Assembly: GCA_964609155.1 (NCBI GenBank)
Contig: CAZSRF010000012.1
Location: 1-48,604 of the forward strand
DNA length: 48,604 nucleotides
Source: JAGOUU01 sp964609155
GTDB taxonomy: Bacteria > Pseudomonadota > Gammaproteobacteria > JAGOUU01
Reading direction: 5' to 3'
Below, one piece after another: positions 20,009 to 27,409 of the stretch (position 1 is the stretch's first letter; every line of letters begins with the position of its first letter). The translations under genes were made by a program, and so were the position numbers. The notes beneath the pieces were generated by a model. It saw nothing but the letters and a program-made list of their open reading frames with translations. It made no database searches and had not been told where the DNA came from.

Positions 20009-20045
20009 ATTGATATCTTAAAAATGCATCAAAATGATTGATATC
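20009..20045. promoter_or_regulatory. Pair of ATTGATATC direct repeats upstream of the glycosyltransferase-like gene
   Basis: ATTGATATC appears at 20009-20017 and 20037-20045, 28 bases apart, each with a palindromic GATATC core, about 100 bases upstream of the 20138 start. This could be a paired regulator site for the candidate effector; chance is possible in AT-rich DNA. Confidence 0.3.
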
Positions 20046-20137
20046 AGTTCATTAACAAAGTATACTATGCTAGTTTAATTAAGTATAACAATACAATAAG
20101 CAGTCATATAACTTAAATCTGTATAGAGGGAAATAAA

Positions 20138-21307
20138 ATGTCAACACCTAAATCAGACTTGCCAACAATACGTAACTATTCTATTAACTTAATGTGGATT
20201 AATGCAACACCAACTACTGAAGCAACTTATATCTGTCCAGATATGAGTAAAATAGAGTTAAGTTTGAGACGATGGAGAGCAGCAAATCCAAATACAGACA
20301 CAGCAACAATTAATTTGTGGTACGATAGCGAAACAGTGACCCCTGGGCAAATTAAAAGGACAATCGAACACCTTGCAGTACACCGTGTTACATTAAAAAA
20401 CATTAGAGAGATCGAAATAGTTAACAACAATCCGTTCGCTTTTTCTATGGGCATGAGCTTTTATGTCAAAATCGATATGCTAAAACTCGCAATATGTGCA
20501 GATCAATTATGTTCTGGTACTTTTGATAGTACGCTTTTTACTGATATTGACATTGGGGATACAAGACCACTGAGACCTGGCATATCTAGAAGCTGGACAA
20601 CAGAAAGCACCACTAGGCGTGATAACCCAACTTATGCACCACGTGTCTTAGATGCAGAAGATATTCAAGCGACAGATAGAATGGGCTATGAGGAACTTTT
20701 TGATCGTAAAACAATGGATATGTTCAAAGGCAATCCATTAATCCTGGGAAGAGTTGGTGAAGAAAGATCAGATCCGATCAAAGCATTTGATAGCGGTGAT
20801 GCTGCAGTTACGCTTTTAGCCTGTTTGGGGCAAACAGAATCAGCTGAGAATCAATTTATTCAAATGTATAGATCAGATGCTATGATAAAAGCTGTGAAAA
20901 GTGTCATAAATAATTATTTATTTTTTGTTTATGTGACAGCATTACAACGACCAAGTGACGCTGAAAAAAGAGGTATTTTTGATAGTATGGGTCATTTTGC
21001 TTATCAAATAACAACTTGTAATCTACTACCTATACTAGCGTACCATTTTACACAACAACTTACACAAACAACCATATGCGCTATAGATCTGCGAAGAATA
21101 GTGGTTACAAGTCCTCTTAGATCTCCTGTGACACCTAATTTAAGGTATGTACACCAGGCCATAGAGGTAGAACACATGAACCTGATACTGAGGGTTTTAT
21201 ACCTATACCTACAACATTCAGATATCCTGCATACAAACCTCAGTTATATCCAGATGCAGTACAATGCCCACCTCCTCCAGGTTATAGGCCATCATAAACT
21301 GCGCTAG
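20138..21307 (+). CDS. Putative DXD-type glycosyltransferase toxin/effector
   Basis: A 389-aa protein not assignable to a named gene. The N-terminal half resembles GT-A glycosyltransferases of the clostridial-toxin/effector type: 'INLMWIN' at 16-22, 'LWYDS' at 60-64, 'KIDMLKLAICADQL' at 111-124 and a DXD metal/sugar-nucleotide motif in 'LFTDIDIG' (D136, D138). No signal peptide or membrane segment is seen, as expected for a protein injected into host cells. The start has a GAGGGA-type site upstream. From about 21139 the alternative frame also stays open to a stop at 21295-21297 and encodes a Pro/Tyr-rich tail, so a one-base indel near residue 333 is possible. Host-directed glycosylation is inference; no acceptor can be named. 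Confidence 0.65.
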   Translation: MSTPKSDLPTIRNYSINLMWINATPTTEATYICPDMSKIELSLRRWRAANPNTDTATINLWYDSETVTPGQIKRTIEHLAVHRVTLKNIREIEIVNNNPFAFSMGMSFYVKIDMLKLAICADQLCSGTFDSTLFTDIDIGDTRPLRPGISRSWTTESTTRRDNPTYAPRVLDAEDIQATDRMGYEELFDRKTMDMFKGNPLILGRVGEERSDPIKAFDSGDAAVTLLACLGQTESAENQFIQMYRSDAMIKAVKSVINNYLFFVYVTALQRPSDAEKRGIFDSMGHFAYQITTCNLLPILAYHFTQQLTQTTICAIDLRRIVVTSPLRSPVTPNLRYVHQAIEVEHMNLILRVLYLYLQHSDILHTNLSYIQMQYNAHLLQVIGHHKLR

Positions 21308-21320
21308 AGAAAAGGCCGAT

Positions 21321-21348
21321 TGGGTATGCACATATAAGTACATACCCA
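21321..21348 (+). terminator. Hairpin downstream of the glycosyltransferase-like gene
   Basis: An 8-bp perfect stem (TGGGTATG / CATACCCA) with a 12-base loop begins 14 bases after the stop. The following bases are AT-rich without a T-run, so termination is plausible but not certain. Confidence 0.4.
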
Positions 21349-21528
21349 TTATACCTAGTCACACTTAATGCTAAAAACAGACAGTTACCAGGAACAGCAT
21401 TCAGCTTTTCAAAAAATTAATCAAACACAATCAAGCAAGTTAATAACTAGTTAAGTTAATAAAGTTATAATTACCTCCATAGCAGCATACAAGATTTAAA
21501 ATATAATTTTTACTAGGTAGGAGATTTT

Positions 21529-22200
21529 ATGCCAACTATAAATATTAACGTGGGTGGACTTTGGAGAACAACGATTGAGATTACTGAAACAACAACCTGG
21601 TACCAATTGGCTTTCTTAATACAAGAAGCAACTGGATTACCAACTGATATACAGCTGACAACACCATCAATGGGTGAGGACAGAGGCGTTACTGGATTGA
21701 CTGATGGGGACGAATTAATGGTTGAGTGGCGTGAACGTGTGGGAAATCATCCGCTGCATTATGCCGCAAGAGATGAAAACGTGGAGGCAATACGTAGCTG
21801 GGTTGCTTCTGGCGCAGATGTGAATGTTATTAATACTTACGGAAGTACGCCATTAATGTTTGCTGCCCTTAACTGGAGAGTAGCTGCAGCAGCAGAGCTA
21901 ATGCGTCTTGGAGCGGAGGCGAGCACAGTCAATGAAGATGGAGAGAATGCTCTTCATTTCTTTGCCCAGCGTGTTGATAGGTGGTTCGTACCATCATCTT
22001 GCCCACCAGTTGAGGAGATGCTAGAAGCACTTGTAACTGCAGGATTAGATCCAGAAGCAAGAGATAACAGGGGTCACACTGCTTATGGATTAGCATATGA
22101 TCAGCGGGAAACCTGGAGGGGTAGAGTTCGACAACTGACTGCAATAGCTATGGCAATTGAAATGAAGCTCCCTGAAAGTCCTAGACCTAGACGTCCATAA
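21529..22200 (+). CDS. Ubiquitin-like plus ankyrin-repeat protein, candidate host-directed effector
   Basis: A 223-aa protein of unusual architecture. Residues 1-67 look like a ubiquitin-type beta-grasp: two N-terminal strands ('INVGG', 'TTIEIT'), a central helix 'WYQLAFLIQEATG', 'LPTDIQL' where ubiquitin has its PPDQQRL segment, and 'GVTGLTDGDELMVEW' aligning with the DYNIQKESTLHLVLRL end. Ankyrin repeats follow at about 72-101 (HPLHYAARD), 105-135 (TPLMFAAL), 138-178 (ALHFFAQ, with an inserted loop) and a degenerate fourth from 182. No diglycine tail follows the ubiquitin-like part. A TAGGAG site seven bases before the ATG fixes the start. Base composition is visibly more GC-rich than its neighbours. 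Effector role is inferred from eukaryote-like domains and neighbour. Confidence 0.75.
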   Translation: MPTININVGGLWRTTIEITETTTWYQLAFLIQEATGLPTDIQLTTPSMGEDRGVTGLTDGDELMVEWRERVGNHPLHYAARDENVEAIRSWVASGADVNVINTYGSTPLMFAALNWRVAAAAELMRLGAEASTVNEDGENALHFFAQRVDRWFVPSSCPPVEEMLEALVTAGLDPEARDNRGHTAYGLAYDQRETWRGRVRQLTAIAMAIEMKLPESPRPRRP

Positions 22201-22367
22201 TTAAGTGAAAACAGGAATATAAATTTAAACCAGAAAGGTATAAAAGTATTACGATATTCCAATTTAGATATAAATAACAATTTGCATAACGTATTGGAAG
22301 ATATATATTTTCAAGTGTGTGTCAGATTGTAAATGGTACATACCCCTCCACCTCACTTCGTTCAGCA

Positions 22368-22387
22368 CCTCCCCTATGCAGGGGAGG
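22368..22387. repeat. C-rich palindrome near the 3' end of tetR
   Basis: CCTCCCCT and AGGGGAGG pair perfectly around ATGC. The copy sits in a conspicuous C-rich patch downstream of tetR and of the ankyrin gene, so it could serve either as a terminator hairpin. It resembles the hairpin at 7-24 and may be the same dispersed repeat. No T-run follows on either strand. Confidence 0.5.
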
Positions 22388-22429
22388 ATAAGGACAGTAA
22401 ACGCCTCACTATATGTAAGACTACATCAA

Positions 22430-23044
22430 CTAAGCGTATGCTTCTTCACGTACTGACGAGCGCTGATTCGCCGAAGATCTCGCTAGTCTATCTAAATCAG
22501 ATTTTAACCAACAGCCAAGCATGTCTACATATTCTGAACTACTATAGGTTGCAGCAAGCAAGTTCATGCCCTGTACTTTAGCTGTTAATGTATTAGCTTG
22601 TAATTTAGCTTGAGACGCATTTAAACCTAAATCTTCAAATTGTTTCTGAAGCCAATTGACAGTATATAACATTAAATTAGCACATTCAGATGCTAAAGAC
22701 CCACCTTGCTTAGCAAGTTCTTGGCATAAGCTTCCTAATTTATCACCATGCTTAGTTATCCACTCTGCATCTTGCAATTCTTGTTGTAAAAAAGCATGCA
22801 GACGTGCTAAAGCAGAATTTTCAGCTTCACAATTTTGTAAATTCTGCTTTAACTCCCCTAAGCAAAAAGCAATAACAGCTTCTCCAATAGCTTCTTTAGT
22901 TTTAAAATAATAATACACGTTTCCAAGCGGCACATCAGCTTCTTGAGCGATATCAGCAAGAGTCGTAAGATTAAAACCCTGTTGAAACATTAGTGTCTTA
23001 GCTGCGTCTACTAAACGTTCTCTCTTATCACTTTTCCTTGGCAT
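22430..23044 (-). CDS. TetR/AcrR-family transcriptional regulator
   Basis: A 204-aa repressor-type protein. The N-terminal helix-turn-helix spans about residues 26-47 ('TTLADIAQEADVPLGNVYYYF'), followed by an all-helical ligand-binding domain. The start at 23044 (MPRKSDKRERLV) has GGAAG five bases upstream; an upstream ATG at 23056 lacks a site. It lies downstream of fadL on the same strand, and a 36-bp palindrome at 23102-23137 sits in its leader. Control of its own gene and possibly of fatty-acid uptake is plausible but unproven; ligand unknown. Confidence 0.9.
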   Translation of the reverse strand: MPRKSDKRERLVDAAKTLMFQQGFNLTTLADIAQEADVPLGNVYYYFKTKEAIGEAVIAFCLGELKQNLQNCEAENSALARLHAFLQQELQDAEWITKHGDKLGSLCQELAKQGGSLASECANLMLYTVNWLQKQFEDLGLNASQAKLQANTLTAKVQGMNLLAATYSSSEYVDMLGCWLKSDLDRLARSSANQRSSVREEAYA

Positions 23045-23101
23045 ATTGACTTCCATATTACTGTTTATATATTGAATTTTACTCTACTTAACTTACTACC
23101 C

Positions 23102-23137
23102 ACTGTATTGAGGCTGAATTTCAGCAATCAATACAGT
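23102..23137. promoter_or_regulatory. 36-bp nested palindrome between fadL and tetR, candidate TetR operator or terminator
   Basis: Ten-base arms ACTGTATTGA (23102-23111) and TCAATACAGT (23128-23137) are perfectly complementary, and an inner GCTGAA/TTCAGC inverted repeat lies between them. The site is 57 bases upstream of the tetR start and 52 bases past the fadL stop. Size and symmetry suit a TetR-family operator for autoregulation. It would also fold as a hairpin at the fadL mRNA end, though no T-run follows. Confidence 0.55.
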
Positions 23138-23188
23138 ATGTAGATCTCAAATTAATTTATATTAATAAAATTGTATTTACACATATTA

Positions 23189-24526
23189 TTACGATAAATT
23201 ATACGTTAATTGCACTCCAACTAGGTTGATACCAGATTTAACTCTAGCATTCGCCATAGCATGACTAAAAAGCGGATTCGATACTATAGGCTGCTCATTT
23301 ATACTAGCTGATTTAAAAAATAAATGACTATAGCCCACATCAAGATTTGCACGTTTAGAAAACATGTATTTAAAGCCTGTAGATAACCAATAACGATCAG
23401 CATCAGGTATTCTTAAATTTCTATGTTTATTTTCTACTGGGCTAGCATCGTAAGCTGTACCAAACTTCCAGAGTAATGCATGATTATATCTATAATTAGC
23501 ACCTAAAGAAACTTTAAATGTATTTTTAAATTTCTCTTCTACTATACTTTGCGCCAAATTGGTATCAGGGTACTTTATGACTAATTTTTTAAACCTATGC
23601 CAATTAGTAAAAGTAACATCTCCCATAATATCCCATTCTGGTGTTAAACTTTGAAAAGCACTAACTGAAGCAACTTCAGGTAACGTTACTGTAGCTTTAG
23701 CTTTTTGATTTACTAATCCAGTAGCTGGTAGAGCAAATACTGGATTTATATTTTTAACTTTTAGATGACCTTCTACATCTTGTTTAACTTTAGAACGAAA
23801 AGCAAATCCCATTCTGGTAGCTGTAGTAGGCTTGAATAAGACCCCAAAATTATAACCAAAGCCATAACCATCGGCTGTATTTTTCGCTGAACCATCAGGA
23901 CCACAAGGCCAAATCGGAAAGTTATCTATTTGTCTTGCCAAAATAGCTTTTGCGTATTGTACACTAACACCAGCACCAACCGACCATTTACTATCAACTC
24001 TGTAAGCAAGATTTGGATTGAAATCAATAACTTTTAATTCAGAAAGGGTGCCAAAATAACGAAAACGAGAAGTTTTATCATATTCTGTTTTTAAACCAAA
24101 CGGGGCAGTAACACTCAATCCATAAGCCCAATTTTTATGCAATGGACCGCCAATATGAGCTGCTGGAATAGGCACATAAGCACCAGCATCATCTTTAGGA
24201 TTACCTGTTAATAACGGTACACCAGCAAAAGCTCTTGTTGCACTACGCATTTTTGCATCAATAGCTGGGAAAGGACTGTTTAAAGAAGCTACAACTTGAT
24301 GGGTATGAAATAAAGTTAGCCCTGCTGGATTATAAAAACTAGTGCTAACATCTTCTGCTATAGCAGCTCTTCCTGCAAAAGCATTTCCTAGGCCAGAAGC
24401 ACTTTGCTCGTTAAGTGCAAAAGCACCTGCATAACTACTGTTATAAGCAATGCTTAACATCATTGGAACCAAAGTCGCAGACACTACTCTACAGGACTTA
24501 CCGAGAAGATTTTTGCCCTTTATCAT
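23189..24526 (-). CDS. fadL: FadL-family outer-membrane long-chain fatty acid transporter
   Basis: FadL moves long-chain fatty acids or other hydrophobic compounds across the outer membrane. A signal peptide of about 33 residues ends in 'SSYA', giving a mature start 'GAFALNEQSASGLGNAF' much like E. coli FadL, and the NPA hallmark lies in 'SFYNPAGL' (about 66-68). The rest is a beta-barrel of alternating residues ending in 'GVQLTYNLS' with limited hydrophobic terminal strand. The start at 24526 was chosen because GGAG lies six bases upstream; earlier starts at 24538 (ATG) and 24553 (TTG) are possible. The length of 445 aa is normal. It pairs functionally with fadE in this window and precedes tetR. 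Confidence 0.93.
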   Translation of the reverse strand: MIKGKNLLGKSCRVVSATLVPMMLSIAYNSSYAGAFALNEQSASGLGNAFAGRAAIAEDVSTSFYNPAGLTLFHTHQVVASLNSPFPAIDAKMRSATRAFAGVPLLTGNPKDDAGAYVPIPAAHIGGPLHKNWAYGLSVTAPFGLKTEYDKTSRFRYFGTLSELKVIDFNPNLAYRVDSKWSVGAGVSVQYAKAILARQIDNFPIWPCGPDGSAKNTADGYGFGYNFGVLFKPTTATRMGFAFRSKVKQDVEGHLKVKNINPVFALPATGLVNQKAKATVTLPEVASVSAFQSLTPEWDIMGDVTFTNWHRFKKLVIKYPDTNLAQSIVEEKFKNTFKVSLGANYRYNHALLWKFGTAYDASPVENKHRNLRIPDADRYWLSTGFKYMFSKRANLDVGYSHLFFKSASINEQPIVSNPLFSHAMANARVKSGINLVGVQLTYNLS

Positions 24527-24691
24527 TTTTTTCTCCATGTATTTATTGAACAAACAAAAATATTTGATACAATATTGATTAATTAAACAAGCTTAACTGC
24601 TTCGCGCAGTAAACTCGCCTTGCCAATACTGTCTTACTATACCAAATCTAGCTAAAAGTTAAAGTATTAAAATAAAAAAATACATATTAAA

Positions 24692-26176
24692 ATGGATAAA
24701 ATACACATCATCCCCTTACCTTACAGTAAAGACCTGAGTATATACGTAAGCAATATTGCTGAATACCCATGGAGCATCTGGCTTGATAGTGGAACAAATA
24801 ACCATTGCCATACGGAGACATTCAATACTTCAAACCGATTCGATATAGTTAGTGCATGGCCAAATAAAACTATAACATCGTACAATAAAAATTCTATAGT
24901 TCAAGATATCACTTATAACAATAAGTTTCTTATAGTTAATAAAACATTTTCTCGCATTTCAAATAAAAAAATTGACCCTATAGAACTATTAACTCAGCAT
25001 TTAAATTTACTTCAATCTAATGATTATAATGAAACACCTAAAGATTGCATTACACCATTTTGGTATGGTGCCTTAGGTTACTTTAGTTATGATTTAAATC
25101 AATTGCTCTACAAAAAAATTAAAATCCATAATCCATCAAATATTCCTTTAATGGCAATAGGGATATACTCTTGGGCTTTAATTAGCGATCATCAATTAAA
25201 AAAAACATACATAGCATGGGATAATAGATTTACTAAAAAATCTACAATAAATAGCATTTATAGCTTATTAACACAAACAAATAATGAACTCAATAACGCC
25301 AAGAAAAACAAAATGTTACATGAGTATTTTTCTGAAAACATATTTTTTACACCGCATACTGAGCAACAAGAATATAAAAATAACTTCAATAAGATTAAAT
25401 CAAATATTTATAATGGCAATTGTTATCAAATAAATTATAGTATAAAATTTGCGGCTCGCTTTAAGCCTGACAAACATATTAATACAAACATTTCCACCTG
25501 GGATCTTTACAAGTATTTACGAAATTTAAATTCAAATCCTTTTTCTTGTTATTTCAACCTATCTAATAATTTACAAATTTTATCATTTTCTCCTGAGAGA
25601 TTTTTAAAAATACATAACAATAGAGTTATTACACAACCCATCAAAGGAACCCGTAAAAACCATCCGAACGTCAACTCCATCAATATTAATGATTTAGTGA
25701 CAAACCCGAAAGACCGTGCTGAAAATGTTATGATTACAGATCTAATGCGTAATGATTTAAATAAGTTTTGCATACCAGGGACAGTAAAAACACCAGAACT
25801 ATGCAAACTTTATACTTTTCCAACCGTACATCATTTAATTAGCACAGTAGAAGGTTATTTGAAACCTGGTATACATAGTTTAAATTTATTTAAAGGATGT
25901 TTTCCAGGCGGCTCTATCACCGGTGCTCCAAAAATAAAAGCTATGGAAATTATTCAAGAACTAGAAAATAAAAATCTAAATTCGCATCGAAACATCTATT
26001 GTGGTTCAATAGGATATATTAATATTAATAACAATCTTGATACAAGCATTACTATCCGAACACTATTACACTACAATAACACTTATTATTATTGGGCTGG
26101 AAGCGGAATTGTAGCTGATTCTAATTATGAGGATGAATATAATGAAATTTTTTATAAAATCATTAAAACTTATTAA
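24692..26176 (+). CDS. pabB: Aminodeoxychorismate synthase component I (PabB)
   Basis: PabB converts chorismate and ammonia to aminodeoxychorismate for p-aminobenzoate and folate synthesis. The 494-aa chorismate-binding protein carries PIKGT at 316-320; the Lys there distinguishes PabB from anthranilate synthase TrpE, which has Ala. 'DRAENVMITDLMRNDL', 'PTVHHLISTVEG', 'PGGSITGAPKIKAMEII' and a final 'WAGSGIVADSNYEDEYNE' are family motifs. Length is slightly more than E. coli PabB (453) because of an Asn/Lys-rich N-terminal half. The stop codon TAA lies inside the first unit of the 10-bp tandem array. No pabA or pabC is adjacent. It converges on cyoD. Confidence 0.93.
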   Translation: MDKIHIIPLPYSKDLSIYVSNIAEYPWSIWLDSGTNNHCHTETFNTSNRFDIVSAWPNKTITSYNKNSIVQDITYNNKFLIVNKTFSRISNKKIDPIELLTQHLNLLQSNDYNETPKDCITPFWYGALGYFSYDLNQLLYKKIKIHNPSNIPLMAIGIYSWALISDHQLKKTYIAWDNRFTKKSTINSIYSLLTQTNNELNNAKKNKMLHEYFSENIFFTPHTEQQEYKNNFNKIKSNIYNGNCYQINYSIKFAARFKPDKHINTNISTWDLYKYLRNLNSNPFSCYFNLSNNLQILSFSPERFLKIHNNRVITQPIKGTRKNHPNVNSININDLVTNPKDRAENVMITDLMRNDLNKFCIPGTVKTPELCKLYTFPTVHHLISTVEGYLKPGIHSLNLFKGCFPGGSITGAPKIKAMEIIQELENKNLNSHRNIYCGSIGYININNNLDTSITIRTLLHYNNTYYYWAGSGIVADSNYEDEYNEIFYKIIKTY

Positions 26177-26382
26177 AACCGCTTAAAACCGCTTAAAACC
26201 GCTTAAAACCGCTTAAAACCGCTTAAANNNNNNNNNNNNNNNNNNNNNNNNNNNNNNNNNNNNNNNNNNNNNNNNNNNNNNNNNNNNNNNNNNNNNNNNN
26301 NNNNNNNNNNNNNNNNNNNNNNNNNNNTTAAAACCGCTTAAAACCGCTTAAAACCGCTTAAAACCGCTTAAAACCGCTTAAA
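26173..26382. repeat. 10-bp tandem repeat array (TTAAAACCGC) spanning an assembly gap
   Basis: Five perfect units of TTAAAACCGC run from 26173 to 26222 with a partial unit to 26227, and after the gap five more run from 26328 to 26377 with a partial TTAAA to 26382. The true copy number is unknown. Units are identical, with no spacers, so this is a minisatellite/VNTR and not CRISPR. The array begins within the pabB stop codon and lies downstream of both pabB and cyoD. The rest of the 26177-26479 gap holds no gene. Confidence 0.95.
26228..26327. other. Assembly gap of 100 N
   Basis: Exactly 100 undetermined bases, the conventional placeholder length, interrupt the tandem array. The real distance is not known. 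Sequence on both sides is the same repeat, so the break was probably caused by the array exceeding read length. Confidence 0.99.
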
Positions 26383-26479
26383 CTGTACTAGTCTACTTGA
26401 ACAGTATGTGTTCACGTAGTATTGTCACCTCAATTCGAGTTCGGGTAAACACTTAACTTGAATAGACTCTTATGAGTCT

Positions 26480-26824
26480 TTAGTGTGCCATATTATAACC
26501 TAGATTCCACATTATCCATAATGAACCTAAAACCAGAATAAATAGATATATAATAGTTAATGCAAAAGACAGTGTATTGAGCCTGGCTTGCTCACTAGTA
26601 TAATTAAGTCTCAGAAAATACATTAACTGCGCAAAAAACTGCAAAACTGCAAAGAAATAAATTATGAACACTGTAGCTGTATAAGGAAACATAGAATTCG
26701 ATACAGCAAAATAAGGCACTAATGTTGCTAGAACACAGACAATGATACCAATTACATAGTTAAACAATGTTTTTTCATTTGTGCCATACTCTACATTTGA
26801 CTCATTTTTTTTAGATGACTTCAT
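26480..26824 (-). CDS. cyoD: Cytochrome bo3 quinol oxidase subunit IV
   Basis: A 114-aa subunit with three membrane segments, near the 109 aa of E. coli CyoD. It assists assembly and copper-site stability of the bo3 oxidase. The ATG directly follows the cyoC stop (TAAATG), indicating translational coupling. It is the last gene of the operon on the minus strand; cyoE (heme o synthase) does not follow, and the 10-bp array begins about 100 bases beyond. A weak 6-bp hairpin at 26464-26479 lies right after the stop but lacks a T-run. Confidence 0.93.
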   Translation of the reverse strand: MKSSKKNESNVEYGTNEKTLFNYVIGIIVCVLATLVPYFAVSNSMFPYTATVFIIYFFAVLQFFAQLMYFLRLNYTSEQARLNTLSFALTIIYLFILVLGSLWIMWNLGYNMAH

Positions 26825-27409
26825 TTATACGGCTCCTAGTAAATATACTATTGAAAATATAAATATCCAAACTATATCCAGAAAATTCCAAAATAACCCT
26901 AGATATACCAAGCGCTTTCTTACTTCCGAATTAAATCCAAATACTGCTATCTGCAACATAGCTACCAGTATCCATAGTAAACCAACACTTACATGCAATC
27001 CGTGCGTGCCAACTAATGTAAAAAATGACGAAGCACCACCACTAGCTGACCAAACATATCCTTTATGAGCTAATTCTGCAAACTCATTGATTTCAAGACT
27101 AATAAATACCACGCCAAACATAAAAGTTAACAACAACCATAAATTGGTAGCTTTTATTTTGTTTTTATATGATTGCAGTACGGAAACTCCAAAACAAAAA
27201 TTACTTATAAGTAAAGCGAATGTCTCAACTAATACATAATCTAAACTTATGTGTTCTTTTAAAGTGGGACCATAAGATCCTGGACTGTTGAGGACTAAGT
27301 AGGTTGCAAACAATGAAGCAAATATCATACAATCAGTGAGTATGTATACCCAGAACCCAAACACATCTCTGGAATCTCTGCTATGTATTTCTAGATGGTT
27401 GCTACTCAT
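26825..27409 (-). CDS. cyoC: Cytochrome bo3 quinol oxidase subunit III
   Basis: A 194-aa subunit III with five membrane segments and the family pattern 'FGFWVYILTDCMIFASLFATY' and 'GTHGLHVSVGLLWILV'. It stabilises the oxidase core in the inner membrane. The open frame extends 23 codons further into cyoB, but the ATG at 27409 (MSSNHLEI) matches the usual subunit III start and gives an 8-base overlap with cyoB, typical of cyo operons. The following cyoD start abuts its stop. Confidence 0.94.
   Translation of the reverse strand: MSSNHLEIHSRDSRDVFGFWVYILTDCMIFASLFATYLVLNSPGSYGPTLKEHISLDYVLVETFALLISNFCFGVSVLQSYKNKIKATNLWLLLTFMFGVVFISLEINEFAELAHKGYVWSASGGASSFFTLVGTHGLHVSVGLLWILVAMLQIAVFGFNSEVRKRLVYLGLFWNFLDIVWIFIFSIVYLLGAV

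Noticed and set aside
21400..21528. Virulence-regulator boxes upstream of the ankyrin gene (repeated GTTAATA)
   Set aside because: Two GTTAATA-like words occur, but spacing and sequence do not fit a known PmrA or CpxR box well enough, and the region is very AT-rich.
22333..22581. 82-codon open frame on the plus strand
   Set aside because: It lies opposite the end of tetR and across the C-rich palindrome; it has no ribosome site or recognisable domain.
26173..26382. CRISPR array
   Set aside because: Units are only 10 bases and directly abutting, with no spacers and no cas genes nearby; this is a simple tandem repeat.
26464..26479. Hairpin right after cyoD as an intrinsic terminator
   Set aside because: The stem is only 6 bp and no T-run follows on the minus strand, so it is mentioned only with cyoD.
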